64,000 nucleotides of DNA from Sphingosinicella sp942492965 (GTDB lineage: Bacteria > Pseudomonadota > Alphaproteobacteria > Sphingomonadales > Sphingomonadaceae): assembly GCA_942492965.1 (NCBI GenBank), contig OW818656.1, forward strand, positions 806,001-870,000, given 5' to 3'. The translations under genes and the position numbers were made by a program. This document shows, piece after piece, positions 1-9,308 of the stretch. The stretch's first letter is position 1; every line of letters starts with the position of its first letter. The notes below the pieces were generated by a model. The model made no database searches, was not told the origin of the DNA, and saw nothing but the letters and a program-made list of their open reading frames with translations.

Positions 1-59
1 GCTATGGCTGGATCACCGATACCGAAACTGTGGTCGCCCGGTTTGGTGCGCTGACATGA
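1..59 (+). CDS. C-terminal end of an unidentified protein (partial)
   Basis: The reading frame is open from the window edge to a TGA at 57-59 and encodes about 18 residues ending ARFGALT. The stop overlaps the ATG at 56 of the next gene as ATGA, which is the main reason to call this frame and suggests translational coupling to the glutamine-synthetase-like gene. A second frame is also open to a TGA at 52-54 but has no such overlap. Too little is visible to assign a function. Confidence 0.5.
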   Translation, partial: YGWITDTETVVARFGALT

Positions 60-1384
60 GCGCCGTTCCGCCGGGCTCGCCACTGACGAGCATTGTCACC
101 ACCGATCTCGGCGCGATCACCCGCGGCCGTGCCGTGGCGTCCAAACGTTTCGATGAAGACAGTGCCATCAGTATCGGCTGGCTTCCCGCCAACATTTCGC
201 TCACGCCGTTCAATGGCATTGCGACACCCAATCCATGGGGCTCCATCGGCGACCTGCGACTGGTCGCCAACGCATCCGCCCGTTACCGTACGGAGGGCAC
301 CGGCGCCGCAACGCCCTTCGACATGGTGATAGGCGACATCGTCGAACTCGATGGTGCGCCATGGAGCTGCTGCCCCAGAACTATACTCCGCGAAGCTCAG
401 GAAGCGCTGAAGGCTGCCACCGGCCTCACGATGATCGCCGCATTCGAGCAGGAATTCCAGATGCTCGGGGTTTCATCGCCTCCCGCGCCCTGCCTGTCTC
501 TTGAGGCGCTTCGCAGGCTGGACCCGTTCGGACCGATGTTCATGGGCGCGCTGGTAGAGGCCGGTGTGGAGCCGGAAACGTTCCTTCCTGAATTCGGAGA
601 CGGCCAGTTCGAAATCACCTGTCGTCCCGCTGAGGCTCTGGTTGCAGCAGACCGTGCTGTGGCAATCCGCGAAATCGCGCGGGAAATCGCCCGGACCATG
701 GGCTGGCGCGCAAGCTTCACACCGAAATTCCGGCCCGATGCGGTGGGCGCAGGTGTGCATATCCATTTCAGCTTCCGCGATGCATCCGGAAATCCCGCGA
801 CATACCACCCAAATGGGCCGGGCGGATTGGCACCGAAGGCCGAAGCCTTCTGTGCTGGCATCCTTCGTCACATGCAGGCGATCGTGGCATTCACAGCATC
901 CAGCATACCTTCCTATTATCGGCTGCGTCCGCACAACTGGAGTTCATCATACACGTGGCTTGCGGAACGCAATCGCGAAGCTGCGCTGCGGATCTGCCCC
1001 ACAACATCCTTATTCGGCCAGAAGCCGGACGGACAGTTCAATATCGAGTATCGGGCGGCCGACGCGACGGCCAATCCCTATCTTGCATTGGCTGCGATTA
1101 TTCGTGCCGGCCTCGAGGGGATTTCCACCGGGGCACGTATCCCGGCCTTCACATCGGATGACCCCACCACGATGACGGAGAGTCAGCGCGAAGCCTTGGG
1201 ACTTCGACGGCTTCCGGAAACGCTGTCGGACGCCCTCGCGACATTGCGCGCCGATCCCGCCGCCATGAGCTGGTTCGATCCACGACTGGTAGCGAGCTTC
1301 GAAGGCGTCAAGACCGCCGAAATCGCGGCAGCTTCCGGCAAGACACCGGAAGCCGTCTGCGAAACCTATGGCGCGATCTACTGA
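56..1384 (+). CDS. Glutamine synthetase family ligase (gamma-glutamyl amide synthetase type)
   Basis: A 442-residue glutamine synthetase superfamily protein, expected to be an ATP-dependent ligase joining glutamate to ammonia or an amine. The N-terminal beta-grasp region is followed by the catalytic barrel. Visible motifs are EQEF (E131, E133), LPEFGDGQFEIT (about 178-188), GAGVHIHFSF (H235, H237), the NWSSSYTWL region and the C-terminal EYRAADATANPYLALAA signature. The length and the lack of an adenylylation-type GlnA context fit the catabolic PuuA/GlnA3-like branch better than housekeeping GlnA. It overlaps both neighbours as ATGA, so it is co-translated with the N-formylglutamate amidohydrolase family gene. 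A role in handling gamma-glutamyl amides is inference; the substrate is unknown. Confidence 0.85.
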   Translation: MSAVPPGSPLTSIVTTDLGAITRGRAVASKRFDEDSAISIGWLPANISLTPFNGIATPNPWGSIGDLRLVANASARYRTEGTGAATPFDMVIGDIVELDGAPWSCCPRTILREAQEALKAATGLTMIAAFEQEFQMLGVSSPPAPCLSLEALRRLDPFGPMFMGALVEAGVEPETFLPEFGDGQFEITCRPAEALVAADRAVAIREIAREIARTMGWRASFTPKFRPDAVGAGVHIHFSFRDASGNPATYHPNGPGGLAPKAEAFCAGILRHMQAIVAFTASSIPSYYRLRPHNWSSSYTWLAERNREAALRICPTTSLFGQKPDGQFNIEYRAADATANPYLALAAIIRAGLEGISTGARIPAFTSDDPTTMTESQREALGLRRLPETLSDALATLRADPAAMSWFDPRLVASFEGVKTAEIAAASGKTPEAVCETYGAIY

Positions 1385-2127
1385 TGAACGGAGACGCCTC
1401 GGCCGATTGGCCAGCCGCCGTCACGGTCGTGAATGAAGGCGGACTATCCGACATCGTTCTGCTGTGCGAACATGCATCCAACCACATGCCCGCAGAATAC
1501 GGCAGGCTCGGCCTTTCGCCGGAGGACTGCGAACGGCATATCGCGTGGGATATCGGGGCGGCTGAGCTCACTCGCCTTCTGAGCGCGGCTCTCGATGCGC
1601 CAGCATTCCTCTCAAACTATTCCCGGCTGCTCATAGATCTCAATCGCCCGCTGCATGTGCCGGCGTGTATTCCCGCCCGGTCCGAGGAGACCGATATTCC
1701 GGGGAATGTCGGTGTACCCGAAACGGAAATCGATCGACGCATTCGGAAGATGTTCGATCCTTACCATGTCAGCGTATCCGAACATATTGATGCGCGGGAC
1801 CGCGAAGGGCGCGGAACGCGCATCGTATCGATCCACAGTTTCACGCCCACATTCCTGGGTCAGGACCGGCCATGGCACGCCGGCATCCTTCACGGTGATG
1901 CCGCCGCCTTCGCCCAGCAGGTCATCGCCTCTTTGCGCAGCGGATCAGACCTCCTCGTCGATGCGAACGTGCCGTACACGGTGAGCCCGGACGACGATTA
2001 TGGCCTGCTGGTGCATGGCGACCAGCGCGGTTTCCCGGCGATCCTTGTGGAGATCCGCCAAGACCTTCTCGCCCGGGATGCAGACATCGTCAGCTGGTCG
2101 GAAAGGCTTGCAGAGGCGCTTCAGTGA
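1384..2127 (+). CDS. N-formylglutamate amidohydrolase family protein
   Basis: A 247-residue protein of the N-formylglutamate amidohydrolase (HutG-like) family, zinc hydrolases that cleave N-formyl-L-glutamate to formate and glutamate. The N-terminal LLCEHASNHMPAEYG segment, the HIAWDIGAAELT segment and SRLLIDLNRP are family hallmarks. No hut genes are nearby. The start ATG overlaps the stop of the glutamine-synthetase-like gene (ATGA), so the two probably act on the same substrate, perhaps a gamma-glutamyl or N-acylglutamate compound; that is inference. It converges on the RpiR gene with only 12 bp between the stop codons. Confidence 0.85.
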   Translation: MNGDASADWPAAVTVVNEGGLSDIVLLCEHASNHMPAEYGRLGLSPEDCERHIAWDIGAAELTRLLSAALDAPAFLSNYSRLLIDLNRPLHVPACIPARSEETDIPGNVGVPETEIDRRIRKMFDPYHVSVSEHIDARDREGRGTRIVSIHSFTPTFLGQDRPWHAGILHGDAAAFAQQVIASLRSGSDLLVDANVPYTVSPDDDYGLLVHGDQRGFPAILVEIRQDLLARDADIVSWSERLAEALQ

Positions 2128-2139
2128 GACTGGAAGCCG

Positions 2140-3006
2140 TCACTCTTCAACGGATGTGTCGACCGTGACCGCGTTCAATGAGCGAATGGCATCGAGGGAC
2201 TGAACCCGGTTCCGAACCTTGTCGTCAGCACGGTCCAGGCAGCAGGCGACCAGCGCCTCCATCTGCGCGACAGGGGCCGCAAGTGAATCGTAGGGCGATT
2301 CAACCTCGACCTGGCTGATGATGACCGTTTCAGCGATTTCCGCGATCGGCGACATCCAGATATCGGTGAAGAGCACGATCCGCGCGCCGCGTTCGCTTGC
2401 TTGCCAGGCGAAGCGGATAACGTTGTTCTGATACCGGCGGTAGTCGAACACAACCAGCACATCTCGCCGATCGACATCAAGCAGGAGGTCGAAACTTTCG
2501 TCCGCGAGCGCCCCGACATCGGTAACACGTGGGCGAAGCTGATGCAGATAAGCGGCCAGCATCCCGCCGACATGCCGACTGAACCGTCCACCAAGCACGA
2601 ATGCACGACCTTTGGATTCGAGGATCAGTTCGGCAGCGCGGTCGTACGCGGGCTTCAGCATCGCGTTCGCAGCCTCGTCGACCGTGCGCGCGACCGAGCG
2701 CAACAGAGTTTGCGTCCGGTCCTCATCAGCCCGGACGCCGCGCTTGGCGTCGATCATCATGAGCGGCGAGCGCAGCCGCTCCTCAACCTCTCCCAGCAGG
2801 CTTGCCTGAAACTGCGCAAAACCCGTGAAACCCAGTTTCGTGATCAGGCGCGTGATCGTCGGGTCGCTGACGGCTGCCTTCCGCGCCAGATTTGATGCCG
2901 ATTCCAGCCCCGCTATAGGATACTCGTTCAGAAGCACCTGTACGACGCGCTGTTCCGACGGCGTCAGGCTAAGATCAGGTTGGGTAAGGATGTCTCTAAC
3001 CTGCAT
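2140..3006 (-). CDS. RpiR/MurR family transcriptional regulator
   Basis: A 288-residue regulator with an N-terminal RpiR helix-turn-helix (residues about 10-80; ASNLARKAAVSDPTITRLITKLGFTGFAQFQ) and a C-terminal SIS sugar-isomerase fold (about 130-260; GRAFVLGGRFSRHVGG, DVLVVFDYRRYQNNVI). RpiR proteins usually sense phosphosugars, but members in amino-acid and peptide loci are common. ATG at 3006 follows an AAGGA-like site; a GTG at 3009 is an alternative. It is the last gene downstream of the TonB receptor on the same strand, separated by a strong hairpin, so it may have its own promoter. Control of the 3-21 kb locus is inference from position. Confidence 0.88.
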   Translation of the reverse strand: MQVRDILTQPDLSLTPSEQRVVQVLLNEYPIAGLESASNLARKAAVSDPTITRLITKLGFTGFAQFQASLLGEVEERLRSPLMMIDAKRGVRADEDRTQTLLRSVARTVDEAANAMLKPAYDRAAELILESKGRAFVLGGRFSRHVGGMLAAYLHQLRPRVTDVGALADESFDLLLDVDRRDVLVVFDYRRYQNNVIRFAWQASERGARIVLFTDIWMSPIAEIAETVIISQVEVESPYDSLAAPVAQMEALVACCLDRADDKVRNRVQSLDAIRSLNAVTVDTSVEE

Positions 3007-3136
3007 CACTATCCTTGGAACTGGCTTTCGTGAGGCAACTATCCTTATTCGGGCAAAAGAAATTACACAATTTCAAAAACGGACGCGTCCGAAAAGCACT
3101 CCGGAAAAGGTTCGAACCGACGGGAATCATCGGTTT

Positions 3137-3175
3137 CGGATGTGGCACCGTACCCAGGGCCCGGTGCCACATCCG
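3137..3175 (-). terminator. Hairpin downstream of the TonB receptor
   Basis: Perfect 14-bp inverted repeat: CGGATGTGGCACCG at 3137-3150 and its complement at 3162-3175, with an 11-nt loop. It lies just after the stop of the receptor (3188). No U-tract follows on the minus strand, so it may be a weak terminator or an mRNA 3'-end stabiliser rather than a classical intrinsic terminator. Confidence 0.6.
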
Positions 3176-3187
3176 CCTTTCGACCGA

Positions 3188-5419
3188 TCAGAAACGCTGG
3201 CTGAAACTCAGGCCGATCGTCCGCGGATCGATGATGCCCATTGCTGCGGGCGCATAGTAGAGCGTGCTGTTGTCCGCGACACCCGCATATTTGTCGAAGA
3301 CATTCTTCACGAACACGGTGATATCGAACTTGTCGAAACGGACGCCTGCACGCAGATCGACACGCGAATAGCCATCAAACTTGACCGTCAAGGGCGCGCC
3401 CTCGATGTTTGTGAAGCGGCTGGACTGATACTGCCAGTTGCCGCCGACATATGCCTGCCAGGTATCCGAAACATCCCAGGAATATTCCGGGCTCGCGCTG
3501 AGCGTCAGTTTCGGCGCAAACGGCAGAGCGCCACCGACGGTCCCGCCGAAGCTTGGATCCGATCGCGTCAGTTCCGTATCCGCATAGCCGAGTGCGAGAC
3601 CGAGATTGAGACCGGCAAACGGACGCATATCGACTTCGAGCTCAAAGCCTTTGCTTTCTGCGTCGCCCGCATTGCCGAAGGCTCCGAAAGCGCCGAAGCT
3701 CATATAGCCCTGAACGTTCTTCCAATCGATGAAGTAGGCGGCAGCCCCCACATTGACGCGACCGTCCAGAACACTGAATCGGGTGCCGATTTCGTAGTTC
3801 CACAGCGTTTCCGAACCGAACTTGTTCGTGAATCCAGGCGGCGGCGTAAGACCGATCGGAAGGAAGCGCGGACCGCCCGGCCGATAGCCGCTCGCCGCAC
3901 GGGCATAGAACATGAGATCCGACGAGGGGCGCCATCTGAGATTCGCCAGATAGCTCATCACATTATCCTTGGACGGCTCCGCCTGCTCCACGAGATCATT
4001 CTCCGGATCCGTCGGATTGCCAAAGATGCCGCGCTCGAGGGAACGATAGGTTATTCTATTGTGCGCGTAACGAGCGCCCACCGTGACATCGATCTCCGGC
4101 GTCACAAAGTAGGTGAGATTGCCGAACGCTGCATATTCCTTGTACGAGGTGATCGTTCGGGCACCGTAGCCGACGGGAATACTCGTATCGAAATCTCCGT
4201 TCGGAAGTACGGGTTGGAAGACCGAGGTCAGCTCCGAATCCTCATGCGTGTAGAAGGCACCGAGGAGCCATTGCAGCGGCTTTTCATTCGTCGATGAAAG
4301 GCGGATTTCCTGCGTGAATTTCTTCGTGTCCAGCCCATAGAGAAACTGCACGCCATCGCCGGGCGGCACAAGAGAGACATAATCGGCGGTATAGTCTGCA
4401 CGCTTCTCGTTCCGCGCGACGGAGTAACTGGTTGCTGACACCAGCGAAATCGACGGCGTGACTTCGTAATTGATGGTGCCCGCTGCAACACGGGTGCGGG
4501 TCTTGTTCCATTCATCAAGCGTGAAATACGTATCGTACTTTCCAGCGAACGGAACGATCGACGCGGGCTCACCGGGAATGAAGCCGAAGAATGCAGCCTG
4601 ATCGACAGCAACGCCGTTCAGGCCGTGTGCGTGCAGCTTCTGCAGAATACCCGTCAGACGAATGGAGAGCCGATCCGACGGTGTCAGCAGCAGCGAAGCA
4701 TTGACACCCTGCGACTCAACGCGATTGACATCCTTCTCGCCATCGACCGAGTTGTCGAGATAGCCCGGATCGCGGCGATAATATGCACTGACGCGGAGTG
4801 CCGCCTTTTCCGCAGCGATCGGTGCGTTCACACTGCCGCGAAGCGAGAAGCCGACTTCGCCGTGTTCGACGCTCGAAATTTCTTCACGCGCGCCGGCAAA
4901 GAACTCCCTGGTATCGGGCGCCTTGGTGACGAACTTCAGCACACCGCCGGGCGCGCTCGCGCCATACAACGTTCCTTGCGGTCCTTTCAGAACCTCTACC
5001 CGTTCCAGAATGCTGGGATCGAGATCGGGCGTCAGCAGCGCACCGCCTGCAAACAGTGTCGACGAACCGAAAGGAACGTCATCGATGTAGGTGCCCGTGG
5101 TCGAATTGAACGTGACGCTGTTGATGCCGCGAACAACGACCTTGGCTAGGCCCGGCGACCCGAATGTTTGCAGCGAGACGTTCGGCATGTTGCCGAGATA
5201 GTCTGTCAGGCCATTGGCTTTCTGCGCCTCAAGCTCGGCACCGCTCTGGACACTGATCGCCATGGCGACCTCGGAAAGCTTTTCGTTTCGCTTGTTCGCG
5301 GAAACGATGATTTCCTCATCGGCTTCCTGCGCCTGCGCGGAAAACGACAACACCATCGTACCGGCAACACACGACAGAAGCCCGATGCGTACCGAACGAT
5401 TGCGACTTTGACTGCACAT
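3188..5419 (-). CDS. TonB-dependent outer-membrane receptor
   Basis: A 743-residue TonB-dependent receptor. It has a signal peptide ending near SFSAQA, a TonB-box-like stretch EEIIVSANKR, a plug domain with VVVRGINS and YIDDVPFG, and the RVEVLKGPQGTLYGASAPGG motif, then a 22-strand barrel ending in phenylalanine (SFSQRF). It should import a ligand across the outer membrane using TonB-ExbB-ExbD, which are not encoded here. ATG at 5419 follows an AAGGGGG ribosome-binding site. It is downstream of the serine hydrolase and PvdQ-type acylase on the same strand, so an acylated peptide or similar large substrate is plausible. The specific ligand cannot be read from the sequence. Confidence 0.93.
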   Translation of the reverse strand: MCSQSRNRSVRIGLLSCVAGTMVLSFSAQAQEADEEIIVSANKRNEKLSEVAMAISVQSGAELEAQKANGLTDYLGNMPNVSLQTFGSPGLAKVVVRGINSVTFNSTTGTYIDDVPFGSSTLFAGGALLTPDLDPSILERVEVLKGPQGTLYGASAPGGVLKFVTKAPDTREFFAGAREEISSVEHGEVGFSLRGSVNAPIAAEKAALRVSAYYRRDPGYLDNSVDGEKDVNRVESQGVNASLLLTPSDRLSIRLTGILQKLHAHGLNGVAVDQAAFFGFIPGEPASIVPFAGKYDTYFTLDEWNKTRTRVAAGTINYEVTPSISLVSATSYSVARNEKRADYTADYVSLVPPGDGVQFLYGLDTKKFTQEIRLSSTNEKPLQWLLGAFYTHEDSELTSVFQPVLPNGDFDTSIPVGYGARTITSYKEYAAFGNLTYFVTPEIDVTVGARYAHNRITYRSLERGIFGNPTDPENDLVEQAEPSKDNVMSYLANLRWRPSSDLMFYARAASGYRPGGPRFLPIGLTPPPGFTNKFGSETLWNYEIGTRFSVLDGRVNVGAAAYFIDWKNVQGYMSFGAFGAFGNAGDAESKGFELEVDMRPFAGLNLGLALGYADTELTRSDPSFGGTVGGALPFAPKLTLSASPEYSWDVSDTWQAYVGGNWQYQSSRFTNIEGAPLTVKFDGYSRVDLRAGVRFDKFDITVFVKNVFDKYAGVADNSTLYYAPAAMGIIDPRTIGLSFSQRF

Positions 5420-5495
5420 TATCTGCCCCCTTTTTGCTTTATGCGCGCCCTATCCGGCCAGAACCGTCGCCATCGCGAATCCAAGCCTGTCGAGA

Positions 5496-5507
5496 GAACA
5501 TGTTCTG
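5496..5507. promoter_or_regulatory. Palindrome upstream of the TonB receptor
   Basis: AGAACATGTTCT is a perfect 12-bp palindrome about 77 bp upstream of the receptor start, in an AT-rich 149-bp gap (5420-5568). It is a candidate operator. No known regulator consensus is recognised with confidence. Confidence 0.35.
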
Positions 5508-5568
5508 TTTAATATTTTTCAGAAATTAGTCAATGACACGTATTGGAAATTAATTGATCAATGCCAAC

Positions 5569-6960
5569 TTACAGCCAGTTGACCATGTGGATAGCCCGCG
5601 CGCTATCGTAGGCGACGCGGACGAACTCATCGCCGGCGCCTGTCGACAGCCGGTAGCGGCGATAGAAAAGCCGGTCTTCCGTCCATTCCTGAATGACATC
5701 GAATGACGACACCGCCTCCGGTTCATCGCGAACACGAAGCGCCGTGTCTCCGCGTTCCGCAAAAAGCAGGCGGAGGCCCGGGGCGAGATCGGCCGCCACC
5801 GGCGGCCGCTGACCCAGCAGAAGCGCGCGTGTCTTCCGCGTGAGGGACGAATGCTCATCCGTCAGTGCGCCGAGGTTCCGGTAGGTGTATCCCGGCAGCA
5901 GGGCTTCAAGAACGCTGATCCCGAGTTCGCCGATCCTGTCCGTCCCCACATTTGTGAGCAGACACATGCCCGTGCCATCGGCGGCGGAGTGGAAATGATA
6001 GCAGCGGAAACCCGACACACTTCCGGTGTGATACACGAAGGGTCTTCCGTTGGGCGCCCGGTCGGTGAACCAGCCCATGGCGTAACCGGAAGGCGAACCG
6101 TCATTCAGGCGGAACGGCTTCATCATGCGGGCGATCGATTGCGCCGAAAGCAGGCGCCCTCCCCAGAGCGCATCATGCCAGCGCGGCAATTGGGATGCCG
6201 ACATCAGTATGCCTCCCGCGCCGACGGAAGAAATGCTGCTCGACATGGGAACGGCATGGCGCCAGCCGCCGTCCGGCGCGGCGGCATAGGGGCTTGCACG
6301 CATGGCGATGACGGCTTCGGCATCGTCAACCCGCCACCCAGAAAGGCCCGCGCGCCCGAACAAAGCCGCCACGACCGCCGCGAAACTCGTGCCCGTCACA
6401 TCCTCGATCAGATAGCCGAGCAGCGTGTAGGCGAGATTGCAGTATCGCCACGCGGCTCCCGGCGGCGTTACCAGCCGGTGCACGCCTTCGTTTTCGATGA
6501 CCCTCTGCCGCAGCAGCGGCCTATCCCAGATAATGCTGCCCTGATAATCGGGAATACCGCTCGTGTGGGTCAGCAGCTTCTCGATTTCGATATCCTGCCA
6601 CTCCGCCGGCAGGTCGCGCATATACCTGCCGATGGGCGCCGAAAGTGCGATGGCTCCCCGCTCCGCAAGGTCCAGCAGAATGGCAGCCGTGACGTGCTTC
6701 CCGACCGAGCCCGCGTGGAACAGGGTATCAGGGGTCACCGGAACGCCGAACGCAAGGTCTGCAGCACCGAAGCTAAGCATGAGCGGCGCACGGCCGCGCA
6801 CAGTCAGTGCCGCAGCCGCGCCCGGCAACCCGGCTGCGCTCATCATCGCACGGAAAGCCTCCTCCGGCTGCGCCGCAGCACGCGCGCTGCCGGGGGGCAT
6901 CGCATACAACATCCCGCCGGCGATGCCGGTGAGCGCCGCTCTCCGGTCGATCCGCGTCAT
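5569..6960 (-). CDS. Serine hydrolase of the beta-lactamase/class C fold
   Basis: A 463-residue beta-lactamase-related (PF00144 type) serine hydrolase. The nucleophile motif is S85-V-G-K88 (HAGSVGKHV), the second motif Y173-C-N175, and an HTGSVSG segment corresponds to the third (KTG-like) motif. The N-terminus (MTRIDRRAALTGIAGG, with an RR pair) resembles a Tat signal, so a periplasmic location is likely. About 100 residues follow the catalytic domain, as in many esterases and D-aminopeptidases of this family. The start overlaps the stop of the PvdQ-type acylase gene by 4 bp, so the two are co-translated. Peptidase, amidase or esterase activity on the acylase product is inference; true beta-lactamase activity is less likely. 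Confidence 0.85.
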   Translation of the reverse strand: MTRIDRRAALTGIAGGMLYAMPPGSARAAAQPEEAFRAMMSAAGLPGAAAALTVRGRAPLMLSFGAADLAFGVPVTPDTLFHAGSVGKHVTAAILLDLAERGAIALSAPIGRYMRDLPAEWQDIEIEKLLTHTSGIPDYQGSIIWDRPLLRQRVIENEGVHRLVTPPGAAWRYCNLAYTLLGYLIEDVTGTSFAAVVAALFGRAGLSGWRVDDAEAVIAMRASPYAAAPDGGWRHAVPMSSSISSVGAGGILMSASQLPRWHDALWGGRLLSAQSIARMMKPFRLNDGSPSGYAMGWFTDRAPNGRPFVYHTGSVSGFRCYHFHSAADGTGMCLLTNVGTDRIGELGISVLEALLPGYTYRNLGALTDEHSSLTRKTRALLLGQRPPVAADLAPGLRLLFAERGDTALRVRDEPEAVSSFDVIQEWTEDRLFYRRYRLSTGAGDEFVRVAYDSARAIHMVNWL

Positions 6961-9305
6961 TCCGAAATGGTCACGACCGAATAGGTGGGATCGTTCCTGA
7001 TATCCTCCTGCCGGAACGGTTGACGAACCAGCCTGCCTGCCAGAAACAGGGACAGCTGATCATGGGCATGTGGGGACTCGGGGTTCGTCGACTGCGAATA
7101 GGCTAGTAGACCGTCCGCGACCGGGCCGTTGTCATCGAAACCGACGATCTGGATATAACTCGATCCGAGTGCAGGCCGCATACGCCCTTTCTCCGGCAGG
7201 CTGTACATGCTGTTGTAAACGTCGCCGATCGCTCCGCCCGGAACGGGGATACGCCGCGTTCCAACGTCGACATACTGGATCTCGCCCCAGGGTTTGCGCC
7301 AATCGATCTCCAGCTTTGCCAGCTCTGCGATCGCTTCACCGAGGCACTGGCGAATTTTTCCGACAACGGCCTCATCCTGCCAATTCAGGCCCGCAGGCGT
7401 TTCAAGAGGACGTCGCGGATCGAAGGCAACCCTATACACATCTTTTTTTTCGGCGCATTTCCACCAGGAAGAGAACAGCGGATAGCCGATGCTTTCCGGG
7501 CTCGCGCGGCCATCCCACCTGCGTAGCGTGTCACACGCCTCCGCCAGGTCGATGGTATCCGCCCCCACAGTCACCGCGGCGGGCCGACTCTTGCAGAATG
7601 CCGAAAGATCCGCCTGCAAAAGTCCGGCGGCGAAAACATCATTCGTGAATGCCAGATGCCTCATTGCGTCAGCCGTAAACGTGTTGCCGGGCAACCCGTC
7701 AATGCCGCTCAGCCGCTTGCGAACGATTTCGATACCCATCCGCGTGCGACCGCCCTGTTCAACGCCGTCCGCACTTGCGGTGGGCGAATAGCCTCCAAGC
7801 GGCGCCGCCGGATTTGTCATCCACGCGCTGTCGTTGGCATTCTGCACGAAATCCGAACGCCAGAGTACTGGCAGATTGCGCCCTGCGACGATTCCCGGCT
7901 GCGGCGCCGCCGGATCGTTGTCCCAAAGGCAATCGGAATTGGCACCATCCAGAACGACGATACCGTGCTCCATTGATGCCTCGAAATCCTTGACGAGACA
8001 CTCGTCGAGCTTCTGTTTCGAAATACCGGGCGTAACCGTCACATCCGTGTAGAGGGCCCTTCCTTCACGGTCGGCCGCGAGCAGATTCACCCACGGCAGC
8101 CCCACATTGTCCACAACGATGCGTTCCACCTGATCGAGCGTGTGCGCGAGATTGATGCCGTGCCACGTCTCGATCATGCGGCTGTTGTCCCAGTTTGCAT
8201 CGCGCAGCGCATACGCATGACGCGCCGTCCATTCGAGCCCTCCGGGCCGCGAGATGACGGGCCCAAAGTCGGACAGCCAGAGGTCATGCGCTTCCTGCCG
8301 AATGCCGCCATCTTCCGTGCGCAGCGAAACATGCACCCGCTTGCGCTTGAGCTTTCGCCAGCTGCCGTCGAAACGATAGCGTGTCGGATCACCGGGCTTC
8401 AGTTCCAGACGATAGAGCGTCATGTGCACCGAGGTGTTGACCGTGTGCGTCCACGCAAAATCGCGCGAGAAGCCGATCGAGACGGTCGGTATCCCGGGAA
8501 GCGAAACACCCATGACATCCATTTTGCCCGGAATGGTGAGGTGGAATTGATAGAAGCGAAGAATCCCTTCCCACGGGTAGTGGGGGTTTGCAAAAAGCAG
8601 ACCCTTGCCGTCCTGAACCGTGTCTTTTCCGAACGCGATGGCATTGCTGCCTATCCCGAACTGCATATCCGGCCCGCGCGAAACCAGCTCCGGCGAGACA
8701 GCGGCGCTTGCCACTTTTTCTCCCGTTGTCGGCGGTTTGGCCGCAACGATATTGTCGACGAACTGCGCTGAGCTGCCTTGCACAGCGTAGCGGCGCATCA
8801 AGCGCATGATATCCGTCGTACTGATCGGCCGCACCCATGGCTTGCCGCGACACGCTGCGGGCAGGCCGGAAGAGCCTGCTTCACGCAGATAGCGATTGAA
8901 CCCGGCAACGTAGCCGCGCACCAGTTCGCGCACACTTTCGGGCTGCCGGGCCCACGTCTGCTCCACTTCCGCGGGATCGTTCAGCAATGCCATGAAGGCA
9001 TCGATCTGCCGGTTCGGCACGCGCATCGATAGCGAGGCCGCGTCGGGGCCGCCCACTGTATCGGCGCCGAAATGCAGCGAGCGCCGCCCTTCGACCGTGA
9101 CCATCTCGTCGAGGAAAACGCAGGCGTTGTCCTGCGCGTAGGCATATCCCAGCCCATAGCCGACACCGCGCTCGTTTTCTGCAAGGATGTGAGGAACAGC
9201 GAAGCTGGTCCGCTGGATTTGGGAACTGTATTGCGGCGCGGCATATAGTGCCGTTGGCACGAGCAAGGCACCAAGCAGTGCCGGGATCTTCGCGATGATC
9301 TTCAT
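6957..9305 (-). CDS. Penicillin-acylase family N-acylase, PvdQ/AHL-acylase type
   Basis: A 782-residue Ntn-hydrolase precursor with a signal peptide (cleavage near YAA) for periplasmic export. The autocatalytic site is G219-S220-NAIAFG, where Ser220 would become the N-terminal nucleophile of the beta chain. The downstream block with FANPHYPWEG, QFHLTIPG, DVMGVSLPGIP and AWTHTVNTS closely resembles PvdQ and related acyl-homoserine-lactone and aculeacin acylases, which remove fatty acyl chains from lactones or lipopeptides. It lies between two amidohydrolases and a serine hydrolase in one operon, with a 4-bp overlap on the serine hydrolase side. A long-chain N-acyl peptide or AHL-like substrate is the best guess; the substrate itself is unproven. 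Confidence 0.88.
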   Translation of the reverse strand: MKIIAKIPALLGALLVPTALYAAPQYSSQIQRTSFAVPHILAENERGVGYGLGYAYAQDNACVFLDEMVTVEGRRSLHFGADTVGGPDAASLSMRVPNRQIDAFMALLNDPAEVEQTWARQPESVRELVRGYVAGFNRYLREAGSSGLPAACRGKPWVRPISTTDIMRLMRRYAVQGSSAQFVDNIVAAKPPTTGEKVASAAVSPELVSRGPDMQFGIGSNAIAFGKDTVQDGKGLLFANPHYPWEGILRFYQFHLTIPGKMDVMGVSLPGIPTVSIGFSRDFAWTHTVNTSVHMTLYRLELKPGDPTRYRFDGSWRKLKRKRVHVSLRTEDGGIRQEAHDLWLSDFGPVISRPGGLEWTARHAYALRDANWDNSRMIETWHGINLAHTLDQVERIVVDNVGLPWVNLLAADREGRALYTDVTVTPGISKQKLDECLVKDFEASMEHGIVVLDGANSDCLWDNDPAAPQPGIVAGRNLPVLWRSDFVQNANDSAWMTNPAAPLGGYSPTASADGVEQGGRTRMGIEIVRKRLSGIDGLPGNTFTADAMRHLAFTNDVFAAGLLQADLSAFCKSRPAAVTVGADTIDLAEACDTLRRWDGRASPESIGYPLFSSWWKCAEKKDVYRVAFDPRRPLETPAGLNWQDEAVVGKIRQCLGEAIAELAKLEIDWRKPWGEIQYVDVGTRRIPVPGGAIGDVYNSMYSLPEKGRMRPALGSSYIQIVGFDDNGPVADGLLAYSQSTNPESPHAHDQLSLFLAGRLVRQPFRQEDIRNDPTYSVVTISE

Positions 9306-9308
9306 GTT

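Noticed and set aside
2825..4297. Long plus-strand open frame (about 490 codons) across the RpiR and TonB receptor genes
   Set aside because: Antisense to two well-supported genes; its translation is Arg-rich, has no domain and no ribosome-binding site.
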